From: Aliivibrio sp. 1S175
GTDB lineage: Bacteria; Pseudomonadota; Gammaproteobacteria; Enterobacterales; Vibrionaceae
DNA: 64,000 nt
Reading direction: 5' to 3'
Assembly: GCF_001690985.1 (NCBI RefSeq)
Contig: NZ_MAJS01000005.1
Coordinates: 1-64,000 of the forward strand
Shown: positions 37,228 to 46,575 of the stretch, piece after piece
Layout: each line of letters begins with the position of its first letter
Numbering within the stretch: position 1 is the first letter of the stretch
Notes under the pieces: generated by a model
Told to the model about the DNA's origin: nothing
Databases searched by the model: none
Seen by the model: only the letters and a program-made list of their open reading frames with translations
Made by a program: the position numbers and the translations under genes

Positions 37228-39155
37228 TCTTGCAACGAAGTACTCGACTCGTGCTCCACCTTCCAAACTAAATCACCTATACCATCTACAGGAGCAAAGC
37301 CTGTCGGTGCATCAATTAATAATTGTCGAATAGTTGCATGATCAAATATATGACAAGCAGAATCTAAATTATTTAGTAGTTGGTTGTACTCACCTAAAGG
37401 TAAAAACTCTTCATTAGCCGTCATAATACGCTCATGAGCTGTTTTACCTACGTTGTCTCCAATCAATAACTCTTCATACAGTTTTTCACCTGGACGAAGA
37501 CCAGTACATCGAATTTCAATATCACCATCAGGATTATCATCACTTTGTACTTGAAGGCCAGATAAATGAATAAGATTACGAGCAAGATCGGCGATCTTCA
37601 CTGACTCCCCCATATCCAAAACAAAGACATCTCCGCCTTTCCCCATAGCTCCCGCTTGAATAACTAATTGAGCCGCTTCAGGAATCGTCATAAAGTAACG
37701 AGTTATATCTTGATGAGTTAATGTAATTGGACCACCTTGTGCAATTTGCTTTTTAAACAAAGGAATAACAGAGCCAGATGAGCCTAGTACATTTCCAAAA
37801 CGCACCATACAGAAACGCGTACCATTCATTTTTTCATTTTCAACTTGAGCTAAAGCTTGCAAACCAAGCTCCGCCATTCGCTTAGTTGCGCCCATTACGT
37901 TTGTCGGTCGCACAGCTTTATCTGTTGAAATCAAAACAAACGATTCAACCTGAGCTTCAATCGCAGCTTGGGCAGTATAGTTTGTTCCAAAAATATTATT
38001 ACGAACACCTTCAACTACATTATATTCAACCAACGGAACGTGTTTATAAGCGGCTGCATGATAAACAGTCTGTACCTTAAACGCCTTCATCGTTGCAGCG
38101 AGTCTATTTAGTCGCTGAACAGAACCAAGTAAAGGAACAACATTTATCGACAATTGTTCATTCGCAATTATTTGTGATAACTCATGCTCGATCTGATACA
38201 AACTAAATTCAGAAAGTTCAAATAACACCAAGGTATTCGGTCTATTTCTAATAATTTGTCGACAAAGTTCAGACCCAATAGAACCACCAGCCCCTGTAAC
38301 CATGACCACTTTATCTTTAATATTCGCTTCCATTAATTCTGCTTGAGGTGTTACTGCAACACGCCCCAATAAATCATCAATAGATACTTCTTTAAGCTGC
38401 CCAATAGACAATTTCCCATTCACTAAATCATCTAAATTAGGAATGGTCAAAACCTCGACATGCAATTTAGCTAAAGACTCAATAATTACTTTTTTCTGCA
38501 CTATAGAAGCCGAAGGAACGGCCAATAATATGGTTGATACACAGTGTTTTTTTATTAATCTTTCAAGATATTTATGCCTATAAATAGTAATACCTTGCAT
38601 CGTGGTTTTATGTTTTTTTCTATCATCATCAATAAAAGCAACAGGATGAAATTCCTTTCCTTGGCGCAACATATTCGCCAACTGTAAACCAGCCGAACCT
38701 GCACCATAAATTAGTATTTTCTTTTTTTGTTTTCCCAAAAAATCTGAGACTAAAACTCGAACGATTAATCTTGACCCACCACATAATATAACCAAGTACG
38801 TTGCATAAATAACAGGTACCGAACGCGGCATATAGAGGTAATTGAAATAAGAAAACACTGCAATAAACGCAGACGAAAATATGGCAGAAACGCAGATACT
38901 CAGTACTGCATGCAAACTTAAATAGCGAAGAATTGCACGATATAGACCACTTTTAGTAAAAACTAATAATGTACATGGAATTAATATAGCCAACAATTTC
39001 CAATAAGAAACTTGCTGCATATAGATTTCAATACCATCCAACCGCGTAGCAAAAGCAGCCCAAAAAGCAAAGATAATAAATAAAATATCAACAACGACAC
39101 TAACAAGACGCTTTAACGGCCTTGGCATACCCCAAATCGGTTGTAAAAATTGCAT
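37224..39155 (-). CDS. WbpM/FlaA1-type UDP-HexNAc 4,6-dehydratase (membrane)
   Basis: Inner-membrane enzyme that converts UDP-GlcNAc to UDP-4-keto-6-deoxy-HexNAc. The 643-residue product has four N-terminal membrane segments, a CoA-binding-like Rossmann domain (YGAGSAGLQLANMLR) and the C-terminal SDR domain with GAGGSIGSELCRQI, STDKAVRPTNVMGATKR and MGESVKIADLARNLI. As in WbpM, Met replaces the usual catalytic Tyr. The ATG at 39155 lies 13 bases after the upstream stop; a longer frame would overlap it. It is the last gene of the cluster, and its stop codon is inside an M repeat. Confidence 0.9.
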   Translation of the reverse strand: MQFLQPIWGMPRPLKRLVSVVVDILFIIFAFWAAFATRLDGIEIYMQQVSYWKLLAILIPCTLLVFTKSGLYRAILRYLSLHAVLSICVSAIFSSAFIAVFSYFNYLYMPRSVPVIYATYLVILCGGSRLIVRVLVSDFLGKQKKKILIYGAGSAGLQLANMLRQGKEFHPVAFIDDDRKKHKTTMQGITIYRHKYLERLIKKHCVSTILLAVPSASIVQKKVIIESLAKLHVEVLTIPNLDDLVNGKLSIGQLKEVSIDDLLGRVAVTPQAELMEANIKDKVVMVTGAGGSIGSELCRQIIRNRPNTLVLFELSEFSLYQIEHELSQIIANEQLSINVVPLLGSVQRLNRLAATMKAFKVQTVYHAAAYKHVPLVEYNVVEGVRNNIFGTNYTAQAAIEAQVESFVLISTDKAVRPTNVMGATKRMAELGLQALAQVENEKMNGTRFCMVRFGNVLGSSGSVIPLFKKQIAQGGPITLTHQDITRYFMTIPEAAQLVIQAGAMGKGGDVFVLDMGESVKIADLARNLIHLSGLQVQSDDNPDGDIEIRCTGLRPGEKLYEELLIGDNVGKTAHERIMTANEEFLPLGEYNQLLNNLDSACHIFDHATIRQLLIDAPTGFAPVDGIGDLVWKVEHESSTSLQD

Positions 39156-39168
39156 AATTATTCTCTTA

Positions 39169-39717
39169 TTATTTAACTGCGTCACCAGAACCACTCCCCG
39201 TAGCAGTCATCAGAATATATTTAAAATAACTCTTTACTGTTAACGTATCGATCATTTCCCTATCTGTTTTAGCTAGTAGCTTGGGTGTAGACATGTCAAT
39301 ATTTTGAACTTGGGCTAAACCAGTAACACCTGGCAGAACATCATACACCCCAAGAGCATCGCGTTCTTTAATTAACTCATCTTGATTAAATAAATTTGGG
39401 CGGGGCCCAACCAAGCTCATTTCACCCTTTACCACATTAATTAACTGAGGTAGTTCATCAATTTTTGTTTTACGTAAAAAATTACCTAATTTAGTAATAG
39501 ATGCGTTATTAGCTAAATGACTAGCAACCGACTTTGTCTCAACAGACATAGTGCGAAACTTAATCAAATTAAATGGTTTTTTATTACGCCCTACTCGCTC
39601 TTGGACAAAAACAGGAGACCCCGTATCAAATAAGCCTATAATGATAACTACCAATAAAATTGGCCATAAAAATAACAAGCCTAAAAAAGCAGCTAAAAAA
39701 TCTAAAATACGTATCAT
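39169..39717 (-). CDS. PglC-like phosphoglycosyl transferase
   Basis: Monotopic phosphoglycosyl transferase that starts glycan assembly by moving a sugar-1-phosphate onto undecaprenyl phosphate. The 182-residue protein is the minimal PglC-like form. It has one N-terminal re-entrant helix, VGRNKKPFNLIKFRTM, the catalytic Asp-Glu in KIDELPQLINVVKGEMSLVG and GPRPNLF. Preceded by a SDR gene with stop and start sharing one base. A diNAcBac, QuiNAc or FucNAc substrate is likely from the neighbouring WbpM-like gene; this is inference. Confidence 0.9.
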   Translation of the reverse strand: MIRILDFLAAFLGLLFLWPILLVVIIIGLFDTGSPVFVQERVGRNKKPFNLIKFRTMSVETKSVASHLANNASITKLGNFLRKTKIDELPQLINVVKGEMSLVGPRPNLFNQDELIKERDALGVYDVLPGVTGLAQVQNIDMSTPKLLAKTDREMIDTLTVKSYFKYILMTATGSGSGDAVK

Positions 39718-40601
39718 TAATTATTCTCTAAAAGTAAATGCATTGCTTGTTGCATAGTATAAGGGGGAACCCATCCTAACACTTCTTGTGCATTTGATGA
39801 ATCAACCTCAAGATTTCCTACAAGCTGCTCAACCATTACAGACTTACCAAGTAGTTTTCCTGCCAATCTCATGAGCCAAACAGGGATCGGTAACTGAATA
39901 AGTCGTTTATTTAAACCTTTTGCAATTGCATCCGTAAAATCTTTGATAGATACCGCTTTCCCATCAGAAGCTAAAAAAGTATGTCCCGCAGCCTTTGGAT
40001 CGCTTGCACAAGTAATCAATAAATCTGCGAGATTTTGAACTGAAATAAAATCACGCTTATTATTTACTAGACCAAATGGTAATACTGATACTTTATTTAC
40101 TAAACGCGTTAATGCCCCAAAGTTCCCAGGAGCATTAGATCCATAGACTAGCGTAGGTCTAACAATAACCACTTCCAACCCCGTTTCCTCTGCTATTTTT
40201 TTGAGGCCAACTTCAGCATCATACTTTGATTTAGTTTGTGCTGAAAATACGCTTTTATTTTCATAAATAGAAGCGGTACTAACAAAAATAAATCGTGTTA
40301 CCCCATTAGCTACTGCGTCCCTTGCTAATTTCAATGTACCTAACGTATTAGTCTCAAATATCACATCTAAATTATCTGATTTATTATGAGCGATACCTGC
40401 AAGGTGTATCACTGCATCAATATTATTAAATGCATTTGTCCAAGACGTATTATTATTTATATCCTCAATAACAAATGTCTCACAGGGGGCATTGTTTTTA
40501 TTCAACACCCTAACTACACAACGGTGAATACAATTCGCTTTATCCTGAAGCAACACTTGCTGCCCTATAAAACCTGTAGCACCAGATAATAAAATATTCA
40601 A
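39717..40601 (-). CDS. NAD-dependent epimerase/reductase of the WbpV/WbjF type, catalytic Tyr changed
   Basis: A 294-residue SDR protein with the NAD(P)-binding SGATGFIGQQVL, IHLAGIAHNK and a VRPTLVYGSNAPGN segment. Its position before the phosphoglycosyl transferase and WbpM-like gene matches wbjF/wbpV-type genes that reduce or epimerise the 4-keto-6-deoxy sugar. The expected YxxxK reads QTKSK here, so the catalytic tyrosine is replaced by glutamine. The change is certain from the codons (CAA ACT AAA TCA AAG). Activity is therefore uncertain. Confidence 0.8.
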   Translation of the reverse strand: MNILLSGATGFIGQQVLLQDKANCIHRCVVRVLNKNNAPCETFVIEDINNNTSWTNAFNNIDAVIHLAGIAHNKSDNLDVIFETNTLGTLKLARDAVANGVTRFIFVSTASIYENKSVFSAQTKSKYDAEVGLKKIAEETGLEVVIVRPTLVYGSNAPGNFGALTRLVNKVSVLPFGLVNNKRDFISVQNLADLLITCASDPKAAGHTFLASDGKAVSIKDFTDAIAKGLNKRLIQLPIPVWLMRLAGKLLGKSVMVEQLVGNLEVDSSNAQEVLGWVPPYTMQQAMHLLLENN

Positions 40602-40602
40602 A

Positions 40603-41814
40603 CTAATTAACCTTTAATGCATCATTTAGAATTGCTTCTAATCGCATAACCAATTTTTCTTTATTAAAAAATGAATCCGCATATTGCTTTCCGTTTGCAC
40701 CTAGGGTGTTTCTTTCAGACAACGGCATTTCGCTAATTTTTTTGATATTTTCATATAGCGAGTAAGCATCACTTGCTGAACAACTTAAACCACAATTAGC
40801 AATATCGATCAGTTTTTTACCTTCTCCATCAAGCATTGCCAAAATAGGCAGGGATGACAACATATATGATTGTATCTTCCCTGGTATTGTTCTTTCAAAA
40901 ATATCATTTGGCTTTAAAGACACTAATGCGACATCAGCTTTTGAATAAAAAGCCGGCATCATATCTAAAGGATGCTGTCCATGTAACACAAATAAATCAT
41001 CTAATTGGTATTTTTTTATTTCAGATTGGAGCCAATTAAACTTACGTCCATTGCCAACAATAGAAAAAACAACACTAATTTTATTTTCGTTCAATAATTT
41101 AGCGCATTCAACAATAGACTCAAAATCTTGAGCATCTCCAACATTTCCAGCAAAAAGAATTGTCAATATAGACTCTTCCTTATCTCTTCCACAGGAAATA
41201 TTAAATTGGTCTTCAGCCCAATTAGGAAAAATCTCTAATTTAGTATTATCGCCACTACGTCGACGAACGGCATCTAAATAAGATTCAGATTGACCCAAAA
41301 TAACATCACAATGCTTGTATATCCATGAGACTAAGCTACCTACAACATTCAATGCTTTTTTAGATTTAATCATCCCTACCGCCTCTAATGATTCTGGCCA
41401 TAGATCTAAAGACCACATTACAATTGGTATGTTTTTAATGCATTTAAAGGAGATCGCAGGAATTGCAGCAGTTACAGGACTTAACTGACAAACAAGGATG
41501 ACATCAAACTCTTCACCCTTTAGCTTTAATGGGCCATAGAGTGAACCCGATAATACAAACGACAGATAATTTAGTAATAAATTTATACTGCCTTTTTTAC
41601 GAGTATAAATAGGCGTTCGGATAATGGGCATATCATGAAAGTGACTAAATGCTGCCGGCTCTTTTTTATACTCCTCAAAAAGAGCGCCTGAAGGATAGTT
41701 CGGTTGACCGGTAAATACCGTTATTTCATGACCACGATCTTTTAAGGCGACACATAAATCATTAATTCTAAAATTTTCAGGCCAAAAATACTGACTAACA
41801 ACAAGAATTTTCAC
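40603..41814 (-). CDS. Glycosyltransferase, WbuB-like family 4
   Basis: A 403-residue GT-B enzyme. The start MKILVVSQYFWPENFRINDL and the GQPNYPSG motif are those of WbuB/WbjE-type transferases, which add L-FucNAc. The C-terminal half has the FAGNVGDAQDFESIVECA donor-site start and the ALVSLKP...GKIQSYM region. It follows the UDP-L-FucNAc genes, so L-FucNAc is the probable donor sugar. Confidence 0.85.
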   Translation of the reverse strand: MKILVVSQYFWPENFRINDLCVALKDRGHEITVFTGQPNYPSGALFEEYKKEPAAFSHFHDMPIIRTPIYTRKKGSINLLLNYLSFVLSGSLYGPLKLKGEEFDVILVCQLSPVTAAIPAISFKCIKNIPIVMWSLDLWPESLEAVGMIKSKKALNVVGSLVSWIYKHCDVILGQSESYLDAVRRRSGDNTKLEIFPNWAEDQFNISCGRDKEESILTILFAGNVGDAQDFESIVECAKLLNENKISVVFSIVGNGRKFNWLQSEIKKYQLDDLFVLHGQHPLDMMPAFYSKADVALVSLKPNDIFERTIPGKIQSYMLSSLPILAMLDGEGKKLIDIANCGLSCSASDAYSLYENIKKISEMPLSERNTLGANGKQYADSFFNKEKLVMRLEAILNDALKVN

Positions 41815-41860
41815 AAAAGCTCCAGATAAAAATTATGGGCTATTTAAGCCCATAATTTCT

Positions 41861-42991
41861 TTAATATTCTTTCCAAACAACACGTTTAACGTAATCTGTG
41901 TAAGAATGAATTATTCTTACCATTTTATCAGACACGTTTGGCATACTATAATCATATACAGGACGCAGTAAGCGCTCATCTCCACTTGGTTGAGATTCTA
42001 ATATTTGCAGTGCTTGCATTACACGTTCAGCACTTAACCCTACCATCATGACTGATGCTTCTTCCATCCCTTCAGGACGTTCATGCGCTTCACGTAAATT
42101 AAGCGCAGGAAAATTCATGATGGAAGATTCTTCATTGATAGTGCCACTGTCAGAAAGCACGGCCTTAGCATTCTTCTGTAAATGGTTATAATCATGAAAA
42201 CCTAACGGCTTCAATAGCTGAATATTTTTATGGAACTCAATACCTTGAGCTTCAATTCTATTACGAGTTCGAGGGTGCGTAGAAATAATTACTGGTAGGT
42301 TATAGTGTTCAGCAACACGATTAAGTGATTCCGCGAGTTTTGCTAATTGCTTTGGTGAATCAACATTCTCTTCACGGTGCGCACTAACTACAAAAAACTG
42401 ACCTTTTTGTAAACCTAAGCGAGATAACACATCAGACGCATCTATTTGAGGCATGTAATGATTTAATACCTCAAACATAGGGCTGCCCGTTTTAATAACA
42501 CGATCAGCAGGTAAACCTTCAGCTAAAAGGTAATCTCGAGCAATACTGCTATAAGTTAAATTAATATCAGCAGTATGATCAACAATACGTCGATTAGTCT
42601 CTTCCGGTACGCGCTGATCAAAACAACGATTTCCCGCTTCCATATGGAAAATTGGGACTTTACGACGTTTTGCAGGGATCGCAGATAGACAAGAATTGGT
42701 ATCGCCTAGTACTAACATCGCATCAGGCTGAATTTCTTCTAAGGCTTGATCAACTTTAATAATCACCTGTCCAATAGTTTCAGCCGCATTTTTACCTGCA
42801 GCATCTAAAAAATAATCCGGCTTACGAACACCTAAATCATTAAAAAAAACTTCATTTAGTTCAAAATCATAATTTTGACCTGTATGAACTAAAATGTGTT
42901 CACAGTGCTCATCTAATTTAGCCAATACTCGCGATAAGCGAATAATTTCAGGGCGAGTACCCACTACTGACATCACTTTCAATTTTTTCAT
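41861..42991 (-). CDS. Non-hydrolysing UDP-N-acetylglucosamine 2-epimerase family (CapG/FnlC/WbjD-like)
   Basis: A 376-residue enzyme of the WecB fold, with VMSVVGTRPEIIRLSRVLAK, FHMEAGNRCFDQRVPEETNR and DSGTINEESSIMNFPALNLR. In the CapEFG/WbjBCD/FnlABC pathway this protein performs the last C2 epimerisation to UDP-L-FucNAc. Its place directly after CapE- and CapF-like genes (15-base gap) supports that role over general ManNAc synthesis. Confidence 0.9.
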   Translation of the reverse strand: MKKLKVMSVVGTRPEIIRLSRVLAKLDEHCEHILVHTGQNYDFELNEVFFNDLGVRKPDYFLDAAGKNAAETIGQVIIKVDQALEEIQPDAMLVLGDTNSCLSAIPAKRRKVPIFHMEAGNRCFDQRVPEETNRRIVDHTADINLTYSSIARDYLLAEGLPADRVIKTGSPMFEVLNHYMPQIDASDVLSRLGLQKGQFFVVSAHREENVDSPKQLAKLAESLNRVAEHYNLPVIISTHPRTRNRIEAQGIEFHKNIQLLKPLGFHDYNHLQKNAKAVLSDSGTINEESSIMNFPALNLREAHERPEGMEEASVMMVGLSAERVMQALQILESQPSGDERLLRPVYDYSMPNVSDKMVRIIHSYTDYVKRVVWKEY

Positions 42992-43006
42992 TGCTCTCTT
43001 CCTAAA

Positions 43007-44110
43007 CTAAAGTGGTTTCGCAAACGTATCTGGTTTTTCTCGATCAAAGATCTCATTTGCCCATAACATAACAACAAGCTCAGACTCTCCTATATTTGTT
43101 ACATCATGAGTCCAACCAGGTACGGTTTCAACAACCTTATAATCTTCACCCGTTACATCCAACTCATAACACTCACCCGTAGCTATATGCTCGAAACGGA
43201 ATTTAGCCTCTCCTTTAATCACCAGAAACTTTTCATTCTTAGTATGATGATAATGGCCGCCACGAGTAATACCTGGATGCGCCGTAAAGAAGGAAAACTG
43301 CCCCGATTCTTTAGTTTTTAGCAACTCACAAAAAGAACCACGAGGGTCAGTATAAGCTGGAACGACATATGAAAACTGCTCAGGAGAGTAGTAACTGATA
43401 TAAGTAGAATACAAGGCGCGTAAAAAACCAGTGCCTACATTTTCGGTCACTAAAGATGTCTTACTCGCTTTAAATGATTCCAGTGCCGTAGCAATATCAC
43501 CTACCGTTGTCGGGTAAATAGGTTTAATTGATTGCTCCCCACCTTGCTCATCATTACTTAAGTGATGGATAAAGTGCTCACAAACCGTATCAATATAAAC
43601 TAATTGCACTTTCGCTGACGGATCATTAATTGTTAGCGGTAAATCATTCACAACATTATGACAAAACGTAGCAACTACAGAGTTGTAGTTCGGGCGACAC
43701 CACTTACCAAAAACATTAGGCAGTCGGTAAATATAAACTTTAGCTCCCGACTGCTCAGCATAGCTATTCAACGCATCTTCAGCTAACGCTTTACTAACAC
43801 CATAAGGATTTGACTGCTCAGCTTGAATGGACGAAGTTAAGAGTATTGGAGTAGTTCGATTTAACTCTTCTAATTTAGATATAATATAAGAAGTTAAATC
43901 CGCATTACCTAGTTTAAATTCATTTTCATTTTTAGGACGATTAATGCCCGCTAAATGATAAATAAAATCAGCTGACTGTAATCCTTCATTTAGCTCTTCA
44001 GTTGAATTGCCACGATCTATTTTAATAATATCAGTAAAGCCCTGCTCTTCTAGCTGAAAGCATAAATTTTTACCAATAAAACCATTTGCGCCAGTTACAA
44101 GAATTTTCAT
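43007..44110 (-). CDS. CapF/WbjC/FnlB-like bifunctional SDR-cupin enzyme
   Basis: Second enzyme of UDP-L-FucNAc synthesis (C3 epimerase and C4 reductase). The 367-residue protein has an N-terminal SDR domain (GANGFIGKNLCFQL, NPYGVSKALAED with the catalytic Tyr intact) and a C-terminal cupin domain. The cupin motif is GGHYHHTKNEKFLVIKGEA. The stop and start with the CapE-like gene share one base. Confidence 0.92.
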   Translation of the reverse strand: MKILVTGANGFIGKNLCFQLEEQGFTDIIKIDRGNSTEELNEGLQSADFIYHLAGINRPKNENEFKLGNADLTSYIISKLEELNRTTPILLTSSIQAEQSNPYGVSKALAEDALNSYAEQSGAKVYIYRLPNVFGKWCRPNYNSVVATFCHNVVNDLPLTINDPSAKVQLVYIDTVCEHFIHHLSNDEQGGEQSIKPIYPTTVGDIATALESFKASKTSLVTENVGTGFLRALYSTYISYYSPEQFSYVVPAYTDPRGSFCELLKTKESGQFSFFTAHPGITRGGHYHHTKNEKFLVIKGEAKFRFEHIATGECYELDVTGEDYKVVETVPGWTHDVTNIGESELVVMLWANEIFDREKPDTFAKPL

Positions 44111-45159
44111 TACACACCTTCAGGGACGATTAAGCTACCTGCTTCAATATCAGCAATAAAATCTAATTTATGAAGTAATTTAATCATACCTTCTACATCT
44201 AAACGATCTGTATTATGAGAATTATAATCTTCAATAGTAGATAAATCTTGCTCGCCTTCTTCTACATATTGTGAATAATTAAGATCTCGATTATCTGAAG
44301 GTACGCGGTAGTAGCCACCTTGATCTTCTGCTACAAACATCTCCTCACGGCTACATAACGCTTCATATAGCTTTTCACCATGACGAGTACCAATCACATT
44401 AACTTTATGATCAGGTTTTGACGTGATCACTTTTAATGCTTGAACTAAAACATCAATTGTAGCCGCTGGTGCTTTTTGAACAAAAATATCACCATTAATA
44501 CCATGAATAAATGCATGCAAAACAAGATCTACAGCATCATTTAATGTCATCATAAAACGAGTCATATTAGGATCTGTAATAGTAATAGCATCGCCGTTCA
44601 TTATTTGTCGTAAGAACAATGGAATAACAGAACCACGAGAGGCCATCACATTGCCATAGCGAGTTGCTGATATAACGGTTTTACTAGGATCAACATTACG
44701 TGATTTAGCAACAATAACTTTTTCCATCATCGCTTTTGAAATACCCATTGCATTGATTGGGTAGACCGCTTTATCAGTACTCAGACATACAACACGAGAA
44801 ACTTCATTCGCAATACAAGCTTCAAGCACATTTTCGGTGCCTAGAACATTCGTTTTCACCGCTTCCATCGGATGAAATTCACAAGAAGGAACTTGCTTTA
44901 ATGCTGCAGCATGAAAAACAAAATCAACACCACGAGAGGCAGATAGAATTGAGTTATAGTCACGTACATCACCGATATAGAACTTCAATTTAGGTGAGTT
45001 ATATTTTTTACGCATATCATCTTGTTTTTTCTCATCACGAGAAAAAATGCGTATTTCTTTAATATCGGTTTCTAAAAAACGATCAAGCACCGCATTACCA
45101 AAAGAACCAGTTCCACCAGTTATTAGTAATGTTTTATTTTTAAAATGTTCTACTAACAT
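44110..45159 (-). CDS. CapE/WbjB/FnlA-like UDP-GlcNAc 4,6-dehydratase, 5-epimerase
   Basis: First enzyme of UDP-L-FucNAc synthesis. The 349-residue SDR protein has ITGGTGSFGNAVLDRF, FHAAALKQVPSCEFHPMEA and the MGISKAMMEK active-site segment, where Met takes the place of Tyr as is normal in this subfamily. The start overlaps the end of the polymerase gene by 7 bases. Confidence 0.93.
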   Translation of the reverse strand: MLVEHFKNKTLLITGGTGSFGNAVLDRFLETDIKEIRIFSRDEKKQDDMRKKYNSPKLKFYIGDVRDYNSILSASRGVDFVFHAAALKQVPSCEFHPMEAVKTNVLGTENVLEACIANEVSRVVCLSTDKAVYPINAMGISKAMMEKVIVAKSRNVDPSKTVISATRYGNVMASRGSVIPLFLRQIMNGDAITITDPNMTRFMMTLNDAVDLVLHAFIHGINGDIFVQKAPAATIDVLVQALKVITSKPDHKVNVIGTRHGEKLYEALCSREEMFVAEDQGGYYRVPSDNRDLNYSQYVEEGEQDLSTIEDYNSHNTDRLDVEGMIKLLHKLDFIADIEAGSLIVPEGV

Positions 45160-46547
45160 ATTTTCTCCGAGACAATCTGTATCTTATATTTTTTATAAAC
45201 ATAAGCTGAAATTATAATCATAAATAACAAAAACCAAAATGGGATCATATATTCAAGAAAACTAAAAACTTGGTTATTTGCAGGTAAATATAAAATCATT
45301 ATAGCAAACAAAGGTAGTAATAACTTAGAAAAAATGTCATTAAAGTTAATGATCTTATATATTAGCAAGGCAAATAAATACCCCAATAAAAACATAACAA
45401 CCACAACACCCTTAAAACTAAAATCATTTGCAAAATAGCTATATGCAGAATGCCAATAAACATTTTCATTCCATAAACTAGTTATTTTCCTTTGGTATGT
45501 ATGCTCTCTAACATTAAACCCTAAATAATCTTCAAAAACTCTCTGTAAAAATATCGAATGTCCAGCACCGTATGTTGAATCAAAAGGATAATCCAATGAT
45601 ATAGACATTCCTTTATATCCTTGTACAAGGTATACCGTTATTTTTTCATAAAAGTCATACAAAACCGTTCTCTCATCATTATTCTTAAATAAGACACCTT
45701 TATCACCTAAATAATCAAACCTTTCTACACTGGTATCCTCAACAGTTAATTGATATAAATTAGCTCCTGATTTAACTGCATAAAATTGATAAAGAGAGAA
45801 AGTAAAAATGAAAATTAAAAAACAAATAATTGTGCGTCTACTCATTAATTCACGTTTTACATTTCTTATATTACTCTGTTGAAAAACAATAACTAATAAT
45901 GTAACCACTATAATGAAGAAATAAGAGAAATTAATTGCACTAATACTCGATACCACACCACCAAGTAATGGTATTAAAGAAATAAATAATCCAGAAACCT
46001 TATATCTAGTTTTTAACTTTGGCCAAAAATACACTATACTCGGTAATAATATATATTTAAAAGGAGATAACAACAATAAGAAAGCGCTTATATATGGATT
46101 ACCAAAGTTCTCCATATTAAGTATATTTTTAGCATAAATAATTCTTGCCTTTGCAGGCTCAACCAATCCAATATATAAGTCAGTAAAAAAAGAACTTGGT
46201 ATTAAAGATTCTCCGAACGTCATATTCTTATAAGAAATAACTGACCCTAGAAATGAAAAAATCAATATATACTTATAATTATCAATTATAAACCCATCAA
46301 CATAGAACGTAGACTTAGGTTTATTTTGGTCTTTCTTTTTATATAGAAAAAACACGTACCCGAAAACAAAAGAAAAATGATACATAAATAAATATGATGA
46401 TAATTTAATACTATTGCTAATATTCCAATCTAAAGGACCAAAAAACAACAATAACACCGTAAAAATCAAGTACATTTCAACAAGTAAAATAGGGAAAATA
46501 AACTTCCACTTTTCCTTTAAAAAAACCAACACAAAATCTCCCTTCAA
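45153..46547 (-). CDS. Wzy-like O-antigen polymerase (predicted)
   Basis: A 464-residue very hydrophobic protein with about 10 to 12 membrane segments. It has one large periplasmic loop in the second half that includes RVFEDYLGFNVREHTYQRK and HSAYSYFANDFSFKG. Topology and position fit Wzy polymerases, which have almost no conserved motifs, so the call is by topology and context. It is strongly AT-rich, like the genes upstream of it in the operon. Confidence 0.7.
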   Translation of the reverse strand: MKGDFVLVFLKEKWKFIFPILLVEMYLIFTVLLLFFGPLDWNISNSIKLSSYLFMYHFSFVFGYVFFLYKKKDQNKPKSTFYVDGFIIDNYKYILIFSFLGSVISYKNMTFGESLIPSSFFTDLYIGLVEPAKARIIYAKNILNMENFGNPYISAFLLLLSPFKYILLPSIVYFWPKLKTRYKVSGLFISLIPLLGGVVSSISAINFSYFFIIVVTLLVIVFQQSNIRNVKRELMSRRTIICFLIFIFTFSLYQFYAVKSGANLYQLTVEDTSVERFDYLGDKGVLFKNNDERTVLYDFYEKITVYLVQGYKGMSISLDYPFDSTYGAGHSIFLQRVFEDYLGFNVREHTYQRKITSLWNENVYWHSAYSYFANDFSFKGVVVVMFLLGYLFALLIYKIINFNDIFSKLLLPLFAIMILYLPANNQVFSFLEYMIPFWFLLFMIIISAYVYKKYKIQIVSEKIC

Positions 46548-46575
46548 ACTATTTTTTATAAAAGAACTTATTCCC

